From a virus, in the IMG/VR virus record IMGVR_UViG_3300001460_000100, positions 5,713 to 32,416 of that record: a stretch of 26,704 bases of DNA. One strand, written 5' to 3'. This document shows positions 1-5,441 of the stretch, in pieces. The notes below the pieces were generated by a model. That model worked only from the letters and a program-made list of their open reading frames with translations. It made no database searches and was not told the origin of the DNA. The stretch's first letter is position 1. Every line of letters starts with the position of its first letter. The position numbers and the translations under genes are program-made.

Positions 1-354
1 CTGCCCCCATCTCTTCATGTGTCCGGTAAGCGGTATGCCTTCGACCGATGCCCCACAAAGTTTAAGCTGCAAAAGTTTCCCCAGTGGCTACACAAGATTG
101 TCACCGAAGAGAAGCCAAGAGCACCGTCGGTGCCAATGCCTGCTATCGAATCAGGGAATTTTGACGACCTACCAATCATTGACGAATACAGGAACAACGC
201 ACTCAGCAGCTTATGCGGCAGACTCTTCAAACGAGGTCACACAGTTGATGAGGTTTCTGCGATGCTTCTAGCAATAAATGAAAACAAGTGCAGGCCGCCG
301 TTAGGCAGAACAGAAGTGGAAAAGATTGTTTGGTCTATTTCACGTTACCACTAA
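1..354 (+). CDS. Primase-polymerase, C-terminal part (PriCT domain), 5' truncated by window
   Basis: The frame is open from the first base and the last 117 residues are visible. The fragment begins LPPSLHVSGKRYAFD, which matches the PPSxHxSGxxY signature near the end of bifunctional primase-polymerase (primpol) domains. Residues about 55-117 resemble the PriCT-1 domain that follows such cores: RNNALSSLCGRLFKRGH, then a conserved ENKCRPPLGRTEVEKIV stretch ending in SISRYH. The protein would make primers, and perhaps extend DNA, at the phage replication fork. An internal GTG at position 19 could be mistaken for a start, but the conserved PPS motif before it shows the gene begins upstream of the window. 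In phages and P4-like elements this module is usually fused to, or next to, an SF3 helicase. Here the helicase is at 1545-2939 on the opposite strand. The family call is firm; the full architecture is not visible. Confidence 0.85.
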   Translation: MPPSLHVSGKRYAFDRCPTKFKLQKFPQWLHKIVTEEKPRAPSVPMPAIESGNFDDLPIIDEYRNNALSSLCGRLFKRGHTVDEVSAMLLAINENKCRPPLGRTEVEKIVWSISRYH

Positions 355-364
355 GGAGTTAGTT

Positions 365-724
365 ATGGCAGGAGAGCCACCTTTAGACCCGCCAGATTAT
401 GATGAAGGACCAGAGCCAACAGATGAGGAGTTTGCTCAGTGGAAGCTGAGGGACATGGATTACCTTGTCGAAGATGAAGATGTTGTTGAAGCGGTAGACA
501 CGGTTTTACGCCGAATTGGCCAGGACATTATTGATGGCAAGAAAACGTCTAAAGACGAGATTGCTAAAATACTCATCGATGCTGTCAAGGTCTTCGCGAG
601 TGAAGGTGACATGTGCGAGGTCGGTGAATGGCAGCAGCACATGAGAGATAAAGCAAAGGAAGACTTTGTTGAGCCAGATGAGCCTGACTATGAGCCGTGC
701 CATCGGTACTACGACGGTACTTAA
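365..724 (+). CDS. Acidic hypothetical protein, 119 aa
   Basis: I do not recognise this protein. The start at 365 was chosen because AAGGAG, overlapping the stop codon of the primase, lies 6-7 bases upstream; an upstream GTG/TTG-type start near 326 would lie inside the primase gene. It is strongly acidic throughout (MAGEPPLDPPDYDEGPEP at the N-terminus, DEPDYEP near the C-terminus), has no cysteine-rich motif or membrane segment, and is predicted mainly helical in the middle (about residues 35-100). The 10-bp gap to the primase means the two are co-transcribed. Small acidic partners beside replication genes are sometimes DNA mimics or regulators, but nothing in the sequence proves that here. 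A strong hairpin follows directly (736-767). Confidence 0.75.
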   Translation: MAGEPPLDPPDYDEGPEPTDEEFAQWKLRDMDYLVEDEDVVEAVDTVLRRIGQDIIDGKKTSKDEIAKILIDAVKVFASEGDMCEVGEWQQHMRDKAKEDFVEPDEPDYEPCHRYYDGT

Positions 725-735
725 AAGCAATGAAA

Positions 736-767
736 AAGCGGCTAAGGTTTTTACGCCTTAGCCGCTT
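736..767 (-). terminator. Hairpin terminator, best read leftward
   Basis: A perfect 12-bp stem (AAGCGGCTAAGG, 8-base loop, CCTTAGCCGCTT) lies just after the acidic gene. Read on the minus strand it is followed by TTTTT and more T-rich sequence, as in an intrinsic terminator. On the plus strand it is followed only by CGAGC, so termination there should be weak. It may therefore stop transcripts of the leftward operon that run past the helicase gene into the opposing plus-strand genes, and at the same time protect the 3' end of the primase mRNA. Confidence 0.65.
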
Positions 768-775
768 CGAGCTAA

Positions 776-833
776 CCTCCAGCAACAAGGACGAAGCCGG
801 GATTAAGTTCACTATGGACTGAATTGCTGGAGG
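776..833 (+). promoter_or_regulatory. Stem that masks the ribosome site of the VRR-NUC gene
   Basis: CCTCCAGCAA at 776-785 is an exact inverted repeat of TTGCTGGAGG at 824-833. The right arm contains the GGAGG ribosome-binding site of the gene starting at 839. In RNA the 10-bp stem with a 38-base loop would hide that site. The loop also contains a two-codon ORF (ATG GAC TGA at 814-822), which could be chance. A regulator, temperature or translation through the loop could open it; which of these, if any, is inference. Confidence 0.5.
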
Positions 834-838
834 CGTCA

Positions 839-1366
839 ATGTCGAACGAACACAAAGAGAGAATCGAAAAAGCCATCGGTAACTTTTACCGGAAAAAACA
901 AAAGGATGCGGGGAGCTTTGATGAAGCGTGGAAAGGTGCAGGTCCGAAAAGGAAAAAGCGAGCAAAGCCCGAGGTGCCACTCGAACGAGACGAGCAAGTC
1001 CAACTGGCAAAATACCTCGACGGGCTCAAGCTCCTCTGGTGCCACGTCCCAAATGAAGGACACGGCGGTTACGGAAAGCGAGCCCAAATCAAAGGGGCAC
1101 GGTTGCGTGCCGAAGGGCTTAAGGCGGGGGTATGTGACGCATTGGTCTTCGATCACTGTACGCTCACGTCAGACGGGAAAACCACGCAATATAATGGTTG
1201 CGCGATTGAACTCAAACGACAAAAAGGCGGGCGAGTAAGCGACGCGCAAAAGTATTGGATAGAAGAATTAAATAATCGCGGCTGGTACGCTGCGGTTTGT
1301 AACGGGTTTTTAGAAGCCAAAGAGTTAATTGAAAGGTTGGGTTATGCAAAAAAGACCAGCGAATAA
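839..1366 (+). CDS. VRR-NUC domain nuclease
   Basis: This 175-aa protein matches the VRR-NUC family, PD-(D/E)XK-type nucleases found in phages and in FAN1/KIAA1018. Visible landmarks are E52/Q53-Q55 at the start of the domain, HVPNEG at 69-74, GLKAGVCDALVF at 93-104 with D100, the catalytic E124-L-K126 pair in CAIELKRQKGGR, and Q137 with the following hydrophobic helix and GWYAAVCNG. The first 45 residues are basic and lysine-rich and may bind DNA. Start 839 is preferred over 824 because CTGGAGG ends 5 bases before it. In phages such enzymes are thought to cut branched or flap DNA made during replication and recombination. The ribosome site lies inside a stem (776-833). The gene overlaps the following HTH gene by 23 bases, so they are translationally linked. 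Confidence 0.88.
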   Translation: MSNEHKERIEKAIGNFYRKKQKDAGSFDEAWKGAGPKRKKRAKPEVPLERDEQVQLAKYLDGLKLLWCHVPNEGHGGYGKRAQIKGARLRAEGLKAGVCDALVFDHCTLTSDGKTTQYNGCAIELKRQKGGRVSDAQKYWIEELNNRGWYAAVCNGFLEAKELIERLGYAKKTSE

Positions 1367-1559
1367 AGGGGTGAAGCGCTTGCGTCGGTGGATGCAGGAT
1401 AACGATAAGAGCCAGTACGACCTGAGCCTTATGCTCGACGTGTCACCCGAACACTTGTGCCGATTAATTGCAGGCCGGTTCAAACCGGGTTTAACGCTAG
1501 CTGTTAAGTTTGAAGAAGCCTGCAATATCCCTTGCCGCTCCTGGCTAGAACGGGTCTGA
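1344..1559 (+). CDS. Small HTH (Cro/CI-like) DNA-binding protein
   Basis: The 71-residue protein is almost entirely one helix-turn-helix domain: SQYDLSLMLDVSPEHLCRLIAGR at about 23-45 has the spacing of an XRE/Cro recognition unit, followed by helices reaching SWLERV. The N-terminus is basic (MQKRPANKGVKRLRRW). Start 1344 is chosen with GAAAGG 7 bases upstream; a TTG at 1329 is less likely. It begins inside the nuclease gene, and its last 15 bases overlap the end of the convergent helicase gene. It could be the repressor or Cro-like switch for the palindromic operators in the control regions, or a small host-like YdaS/Cro regulator. The domain is clear, the target is unknown. Confidence 0.8.
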   Translation: MQKRPANKGVKRLRRWMQDNDKSQYDLSLMLDVSPEHLCRLIAGRFKPGLTLAVKFEEACNIPCRSWLERV

Positions 1560-2939
1560 CGGGCAGTCGGTCCACTCGGCTCGCAACTTAGACTGTATGT
1601 TAAAGAACGTGCCGTTGGACCGGCGAACTCCCTTGTACCCCAAGAGCCTTAATCGCTTAGCCATTCCCCGCGCAGAGCCGTGTCGTCTTCCTGTCGCAGA
1701 ACAGAAATCTTTAAAGTCACTAAACAGATAAGAAAGTGCGCTCTCTCCTGTCGAGCAGCAGGCAAGCGTAAAGTCTTTTACCGGGTCACTGTCAGCGTGC
1801 CATTGTGCGATTGTCTCACGATGAGACGCAGGCAAAGTGAACGCACCGTGGCGAAGTAGTCTAACAGCCCCTTCGAGTGCCCAATGCACAATAGCCGCCT
1901 GCTCTTCTTTTAGTTCACTTAGAATCTCATCCTGACTTCTACGCTCTAGTGCATAATCGTTTGTGAAACTTCGGTTAAAGTCCATAATGAGAAAACGCCT
2001 AAAGAAGCCGTCAGAGTAATCTCCTGAGCCAATTGAGGGGAGAGCGTTAGCGCTAAAAATGTGACCAGCCCGAGGGATAAACGAGAACGGCGGCTGGTAA
2101 GGAAGACGACCCGAACATCTATCGCCTGCGATAACAGACTTAAACATATCGCTCGACTCAAGCGCGTTGTACTCGGGAAGCTCTGCACAGATGTTTAACC
2201 GGGAGTCCCGAAGAGATGCGAGAGTATAGTCGTGGTCCCACCTTTTGGGACTGGCGCTCGTCACCCGATTCTCCGGCCAGAGAGAGGACACTGCATCCAT
2301 TAACACAGACTTACCGTTGCCGCCCTTTCCGACAAGCAGTAAGCACCGACTGTATGCCGTGCTCTTACCCGTAAGGCAACACCCGAGCCACTCTTGAATA
2401 GCAGCTATCTTTGAATCTTTATCGTCGTCGTCACGCCAGAGCGAGCGCAAAAAGTTTAGCCAGTTAGTAGGCTCCGCTTTTGGCTCAATCTCAAAATCGT
2501 ACGCCCATGTGCAAAGATTATCCGGCGAGTGTTCGAGCATCTCTGTTCCAAACTCATCGATAACCCAAAACCCGTTTTTGTCCGCAATACCCGAGGGCAC
2601 TTTGTCAAAATACTTGTCGACCCGAATCTCATGTAAGAGCAGTGCAGTCTCTGCAACTGCCCTAGCCTTAGCCAAGCCTACCGTTAATCGTTTTGGCTTG
2701 TCTCCAGGCAACCAGAGCCCATCAAAGAGCAGTGCCATCGAGATTAGGTCGTTGTGCTCGACCCGGTTCCAGACAGCCCCGTCAAAAATGTACAGGCTCC
2801 CGTCGCTTGACACAGCGCGTCCTTCCGGTGAAGACGACACGAGTGCATCGAGCAGCATGGTTGCCAGCAAAGGGTCCGACCCGAACTCGGGCGTGTGGTG
2901 TTTTAGGTATTCCTCGACACAGGTGGTTAGCTCATTCAT
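1545..2939 (-). CDS. SF3 replicative helicase (D5/P4-type ATPase)
   Basis: A 464-aa superfamily 3 helicase of the kind fused to, or encoded beside, primpols in phages, plasmids and large DNA viruses. Residues about 20-180 form the D5_N-like region. The ATPase follows: Walker A GKGGNGKS (204-211), Walker B with the acidic pair in NICAELPE (249-256), motif C in HIFSANALPS (293-302) and a putative arginine finger in GFFRRFLIMDF (311-321). The C-terminal ~80 residues (with KRLRLLGYKGVRR) look like a winged-helix DNA-binding tail. It would unwind DNA as a hexamer at the origin or fork. The start ATG has only a weak upstream G-run about 11 bases away. It is the last gene of the leftward operon and converges on the HTH gene, overlapping it by 15 bases, whereas its presumed primase partner is on the plus strand. 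Three copies of the GACCCGAA motif lie in the gene. Confidence 0.92.
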   Translation of the reverse strand: MNELTTCVEEYLKHHTPEFGSDPLLATMLLDALVSSSPEGRAVSSDGSLYIFDGAVWNRVEHNDLISMALLFDGLWLPGDKPKRLTVGLAKARAVAETALLLHEIRVDKYFDKVPSGIADKNGFWVIDEFGTEMLEHSPDNLCTWAYDFEIEPKAEPTNWLNFLRSLWRDDDDKDSKIAAIQEWLGCCLTGKSTAYSRCLLLVGKGGNGKSVLMDAVSSLWPENRVTSASPKRWDHDYTLASLRDSRLNICAELPEYNALESSDMFKSVIAGDRCSGRLPYQPPFSFIPRAGHIFSANALPSIGSGDYSDGFFRRFLIMDFNRSFTNDYALERRSQDEILSELKEEQAAIVHWALEGAVRLLRHGAFTLPASHRETIAQWHADSDPVKDFTLACCSTGESALSYLFSDFKDFCSATGRRHGSARGMAKRLRLLGYKGVRRSNGTFFNIQSKLRAEWTDCPSDPF

Positions 2940-3055
2940 TTAAATTGTATCCCCAGGGCCGCGCAGCCCCCCATTGAAATTGAATTACGAAGCTACCCGA
3001 ATTTCGCCTTGCCGTAAATAATGCTTGGCGAGAATTTTAACCGGGCCTGATTTCG
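2940..3055 (-). promoter_or_regulatory. Leader of helicase gene with inverted repeat
   Basis: This 116-bp gap is the longest within the block of small leftward genes. It holds an imperfect inverted repeat at 3000-3036 (AATTTCGCC ... GGCGAGAATT, AT-rich centre) and a small GC hairpin at 2956-2969. The AT-rich centre reads CATTATTTA on the minus strand and could hold a -10 box, but I found no convincing -35. It may be an internal promoter or regulated leader giving the helicase its own control. Confidence 0.3.
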
Positions 3056-3382
3056 TTAGATATATTTTGATGACGCCAGTGCACCTATGAGCGCGTGTAC
3101 TGCGTCAGCACCCTCTAGCTCAATGTCCATCATCTCTAAAAAAACGACACCGGTTCCATCAAGTTCGAGGTAGGCGGGGATGTCAGCTTGAGATGCAACG
3201 GAATTGACCAGCGCAACGAGCGCCCAGAGCTGGTCGGTGCGCTGTTTCTCTAAAAGCTCGTCAAACTTTTCCTGGCGAATTTCGCGGAGTCTTTTTTCTT
3301 CTGCAATTTGCGCGTTAGTCTTTTTGCACGTTGCTTTGTTGTGGCCGTATAAACCACACCGGCTACATTTTCTTGGTTTCAT
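3056..3382 (-). CDS. CCHC zinc-knuckle microprotein, 108 aa
   Basis: The N-terminus carries C6-SR-C9-GLYG-H14-NKAT-C19, an exact C-X2-C-X4-H-X4-C zinc knuckle of the type in retroviral nucleocapsid and cellular nucleic-acid-binding proteins. It is followed by a charged helix or coiled coil (about 24-50, AEEKRLREIRQEKFDELLEK) and a hydrophobic, acidic C-terminal domain (about 55-108). A single-stranded DNA or RNA binding role is the natural inference. The function is not known to me and the C-terminal half resembles nothing I recognise. The ribosome site lies in the AAAGAGAGCTAA that also encodes the end of the upstream gene; the start follows that stop by three bases. Its position directly before the helicase fits a role in replication. 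Confidence 0.8.
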   Translation of the reverse strand: MKPRKCSRCGLYGHNKATCKKTNAQIAEEKRLREIRQEKFDELLEKQRTDQLWALVALVNSVASQADIPAYLELDGTGVVFLEMMDIELEGADAVHALIGALASSKYI

Positions 3383-3385
3383 TGG

Positions 3386-3559
3386 TTAGCTCTCTTTCTT
3401 TAATTGGTTACACGCACCCAGCATGGATGCGGCTAGGTTCATTGCATCGCGCAGGTTTGCGTCGAGCATGTGGTGTTTATTCTCATTAACGAATCGCTCG
3501 ATATTCAAAATGACATCGGTTAACCCGCTCATCATTGCGTCAAGCTCATGCTCTTCCAT
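3386..3559 (-). CDS. Small hypothetical protein, 57 aa, -KES end
   Basis: I do not recognise this protein. It starts MEEHELDAMMSGLTD, is predicted all-helical and amphipathic, and ends QLKKES. The start is set at 3559, two bases after the stop of the upstream gene and behind the purine-rich AGAAAGAGAG; a longer version from 3592 would run through the upstream gene end and is less likely. It is tightly coupled on both sides (2 and 3 bases) to genes with the same junction sequence. Confidence 0.7.
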   Translation of the reverse strand: MEEHELDAMMSGLTDVILNIERFVNENKHHMLDANLRDAMNLAASMLGACNQLKKES

Positions 3560-3561
3560 GG

Positions 3562-4131
3562 TTAGCTCTCTTTCTCTGTTGGGTCCAAGCACAGTTCATT
3601 CTCCAGTTCCCGAACTCTTGCATACAGTGCTTTGTTTTCGTGAATAAGTTTTGACTTCTTTGCCAACGCTTCCGGTGACAACTTAAGTTTTTCCTGAAGC
3701 GTCTTTTGCCCTTTCTCAAGCTCCGCATTCTTTTTACTTAATATAGAAGCCTTGCACTCGGCTTCTGTTAGATGAATAGTGAGAAGGTCGCACTGTTTCA
3801 CCCAGTCTGTATTTTTCAGCTTTTTGTTTTCAGCTTTAATTGCTCTGCAGGCTTCTTGAACTTTTAAGCTTTCTTTTTGCAGATAAAGCCCATACTCCTT
3901 TGCTGATTCCCCCTCTTCAATGTCAGATTTCCAGGCATCTTTAAGCTTTTTTATGTACTTTTCGTGCTCATCCTGTAGCTGTTCGATGCGCTCATCATAA
4001 TCCAAGCAGGTGAGCCTTAAGTCCTCAAGCCGCACTGCTTCCATTATCTTATAGCACTCGTGGTGGAGGTCGCTGGCAAGCCTTAGTAAGTCGTCCCGGT
4101 CGAACTGAATTGTCTTTGCTTCCTTGCCCAT
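3562..4131 (-). CDS. Coiled-coil hypothetical protein, 189 aa, -KES end
   Basis: The protein is rich in Lys, Glu and Leu. From about residue 35 to 185 it reads as long amphipathic helices (YDERIEQLQDEHEKYIKKLK, then SKKNAELEKGQKTLQEKLK and ENKALYARVRELENELC), so it is most likely an elongated coiled-coil dimer. Four cysteines are scattered and do not form a motif. The start at 4131 (MGKEAKTIQFDRDD) is taken because it follows the upstream stop by two bases behind AGAAAGAGAG; a start at 4170 would lie inside the upstream gene. Coiled-coil proteins in phage early regions can be scaffolds for replication proteins or anti-host factors, but no function can be assigned. It ends DPTEKES, the recurring operon junction. 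Confidence 0.75.
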   Translation of the reverse strand: MGKEAKTIQFDRDDLLRLASDLHHECYKIMEAVRLEDLRLTCLDYDERIEQLQDEHEKYIKKLKDAWKSDIEEGESAKEYGLYLQKESLKVQEACRAIKAENKKLKNTDWVKQCDLLTIHLTEAECKASILSKKNAELEKGQKTLQEKLKLSPEALAKKSKLIHENKALYARVRELENELCLDPTEKES

Positions 4132-4133
4132 AA

Positions 4134-4310
4134 TTAGCTCTCTTTCTTTGGTAGGGTCCAGTCGACCCATTGAGTTACGAACCCGCCATCGGACGGGCTC
4201 CAGTACCTGATTTGAATCCGAGTACCCGAATCGTTGGTGTCAATCCACTCGACGTGACCGTACTCGGGGTGCGTTATTGTTGTTGTCCCGTGTCGTTTTC
4301 TGCCTTTCAT
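4134..4310 (-). CDS. Small hypothetical protein, 58 aa, -KES end
   Basis: This gene was found by translating the minus strand across the gap. It runs from an ATG that overlaps the stop of the upstream gene as ATGA (4307-4310), with GGGGAGAGAG in front as ribosome site, to a TAA two bases before the next start. The product begins MKGRKRHGTTTITHPEYG, has an HVEWID motif and an aromatic C-terminal half (RYWSPSDGG, WVDWTLPKKES), which suggests a small beta fold. The HP-x-HVEW[I/F]D pattern recurs in the protein at 5600-5797, so the two may share a fold. An alternative frame at 4240-4470 gives only a basic, low-complexity peptide and lacks these couplings. Confidence 0.72.
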   Translation of the reverse strand: MKGRKRHGTTTITHPEYGHVEWIDTNDSGTRIQIRYWSPSDGGFVTQWVDWTLPKKES

Positions 4311-4474
4311 CTCTCTCTCCCCTCGTCCCGGTAGCGGGATAAGTCCTCGTCCTCGAAGCAGTCATGACCCTTTTCGCCGCCCTCTTCCTCGTCTTTTTCT
4401 TGGGCGATGTATTTCTTATAGGTCGCTGGGTAACAATGCCTGCAGTCGTAGGCACCACATAGACACTCACGCAT
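4307..4474 (-). CDS. Cys-rich putative zinc-binding microprotein, 55 aa
   Basis: Found by hand translation. The ATG lies 8 bases inside the end of the preceding gene (ATGCGTGA) and its TGA overlaps the next ATG, giving perfect tiling of the operon. The N-terminus MRECLCGAYDCRHCYP has C4-X-C6-X4-C11-X2-C14, a spacing able to bind one zinc, with H13 and C39 as further candidate ligands. The remainder is highly acidic (QEKDEEEGGEKG, FEDEDLSRYRDEG). It is the second small cysteine-motif protein in this operon after the zinc knuckle at 3056-3382. I do not recognise a family. Confidence 0.7.
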   Translation of the reverse strand: MRECLCGAYDCRHCYPATYKKYIAQEKDEEEGGEKGHDCFEDEDLSRYRDEGRER

Positions 4475-4793
4475 TTTCTAGCTCCACCTTCATAATCGAC
4501 CCGAACTTGTCCCGCTCGCGTCCGTTGAAATAAAACAGTGCTCCAGGTCCATTACCGGCGGCGTCGCAACTTAGGACAACGTGCGACCCGTCATCGAACT
4601 CCAGCACCAGGGCGCGGCAGGTCCAGTTGAATGTGAGCAATTCCTCGTCAGTCTGATACCTGACCCGAACAATAGTCCGACCCTCTAGCACCTCGCGAGC
4701 TGGCGGGTTTTTGGTGATGTTCTCAATGTGGCTTAACATGGCGTCCTTTTTTGCGACCCGCTCAAACGAGTGCAGCTCTATTTTCTTTGTCAT
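4467..4793 (-). CDS. Hypothetical protein, 108 aa
   Basis: I do not recognise it. The N-terminal 40 residues are helical and charged (MTKKIELHSFERVAKKDAM). The second half alternates short beta-like strands and glycines (FDDGSHVVLSCDAAGNGPG, then ALFYFNGRERDKFGS). There is no membrane segment or signal peptide. The ATG overlaps the stop of the upstream gene as ATGA, with GAGAGG as ribosome site, and its own end overlaps the next gene by eight bases. Two copies of the GACCCGAAC motif lie in it, in two different frames. Confidence 0.75.
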   Translation of the reverse strand: MTKKIELHSFERVAKKDAMLSHIENITKNPPAREVLEGRTIVRVRYQTDEELLTFNWTCRALVLEFDDGSHVVLSCDAAGNGPGALFYFNGRERDKFGSIMKVELENA

Positions 4794-4972
4794 TGACCCG
4801 AACCTCTCATCTGCTCAATAACCCGCCCAATCATTTCAGCTTGGCGCATTGTGTTGAGTCCAGGGTGGGCGGCTTCCACCGCATCCCTAATCTTTTGCCA
4901 GCGGGCCAGACCCGAACCGAGGTCAGGGCTTTTTAAGATAGGATTTACATCTAAAATTTCTTGGGGTGTCAT
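4790..4972 (-). CDS. Small hypothetical protein, 60 aa
   Basis: It begins MTPQEILDVNPILKSPDLG and is mostly helical with a conserved-looking GLARWQKIRDAVEAAHPG segment (about 21-38). Its ATG overlaps the stop of the gene at 4969-5364 (ATGA) with AAAGAAAGAAACAGG upstream, and its TGA overlaps the ATG of the gene at 4467-4793. The neat four-base overlaps at both ends are the main evidence that it is real. Two GACCCGAAC motifs fall in it, one of them spanning its last codons. Function unknown. Confidence 0.7.
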   Translation of the reverse strand: MTPQEILDVNPILKSPDLGSGLARWQKIRDAVEAAHPGLNTMRQAEMIGRVIEQMRGSGQ

Positions 4973-5364
4973 GACCTGTTTCTTTCTTTAATTTCAACCT
5001 CTAAGGCTTGCACTGTATCTCCCAGCTCACCGTCAATCGTTTCCCAGAGGGCTTTAGCGTGAAGGATTTTGGCTGTGGTAATCGCGTGCTCTTCATCCTC
5101 GAAGAAGTCGCCGTGACCAAAAGTATCCAGAATAGTTTTACCGTCAATTTTCACGCGGTATTCAGTCCAGCCGTGGTGACCCGAACAATCGTTCCAGCTT
5201 GGTGGAACTTCCCTTGTTTCGACCCGAACACCTGACAAGCCGTAACGCCAATCGTCGGACAGGTCCAGGTGATTTACAATCCAGTGATAACAGTCCTCAG
5301 AGGACCCGAACGAGCGCCGGTATTCCCGCCCTGTTTTTGTGCTGCGAATTAAATAAGTTTCCAT
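4969..5364 (-). CDS. Hypothetical protein, 131 aa
   Basis: I do not recognise it. It starts METYLIRSTKTGREYRRSFG and is followed by a mixed alpha/beta region with aromatic and His residues (NDCSGHHGWTEYRVKIDGK, FGHGDFFEDEEH). The last 40 residues are a charged helix ending KERNRS. The ribosome site is AAGGA in the leader AACAAGGACAACACCA, nearly identical to that of the gene at 5799-6044. A GC-rich hairpin (5399-5432) separates it from the upstream gene, so this is a new translational unit within the operon. Three copies of GACCCGAAC lie in it, one in each reading frame. Confidence 0.78.
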   Translation of the reverse strand: METYLIRSTKTGREYRRSFGSSEDCYHWIVNHLDLSDDWRYGLSGVRVETREVPPSWNDCSGHHGWTEYRVKIDGKTILDTFGHGDFFEDEEHAITTAKILHAKALWETIDGELGDTVQALEVEIKERNRS

Positions 5365-5398
5365 TGGTGTTGTCCTTGTTTGAGTTAACCCGATAATG

Positions 5399-5432
5399 GT
5401 CCGGCCCGGGCGAGCTACTACCCGAGCCGGAC
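5399..5432 (-). terminator. Intercistronic GC-rich hairpin (attenuator or processing site)
   Basis: On the minus strand GTCCGGCTCGGG pairs with CCCGGGCCGGAC across a 10-base loop, with one G-U pair; on the plus strand that pair becomes a C-A mismatch, so the structure favours leftward RNA. No T-run follows (CATTATCGG), so it is not a standard terminator. It sits between a stop and a leader of the type AACAAGGACAA, the same arrangement as at 6084-6113. Confidence 0.5.
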
Positions 5433-5441
5433 TTTATGGGG

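Larger units (their letters stand above)
2108..5311 (-). repeat. Dispersed 9-mer GACCCGAAC (minus GTTCGGGTC), nine exact copies
   Basis: Exact copies begin at 2108, 2878, 4498, 4662, 4795, 4909, 5178, 5221 and 5303, plus GACCCGAAT at 2619. All have the same orientation (GTTCGGGTC on the coding strand of the leftward operon) and I saw none in the rightward half or in reverse. Relative to codons they fall in all three frames: Phe-Gly-Ser (2878, 4498, 5303), Val/Ile-Arg-Val (2619, 4662, 5221) and x-Ser-Gly (2108, 4795, 4909, 5178). Chance would give about 0.2 copies of any 9-mer in this window on both strands. The flanks share nothing beyond the 9-mer. A binding site, a processing site or a stoperator-like element is possible. 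Confidence 0.75.

Noticed and set aside
786-823. Known riboswitch in the loop before the nuclease gene
   Set aside because: I could match no known aptamer consensus; only the stem masking the ribosome site is supported.
585-1010. 141-codon minus-strand frame
   Set aside because: It crosses the hairpin and lies opposite the acidic protein and the nuclease; no coding signal or ribosome site.
2509-2943. 144-codon plus-strand frame
   Set aside because: It is the shadow of the SF3 helicase gene, whose motifs are unambiguous on the other strand.
4240-4470. 76-codon minus-strand frame starting GTG (MSVYVVPTTAG)
   Set aside because: It overlaps two better-fitting small genes (4307-4474 and 4134-4310) that tile by ATGA overlaps and have good ribosome sites; the frame itself is low in complexity and Arg/Thr-rich.
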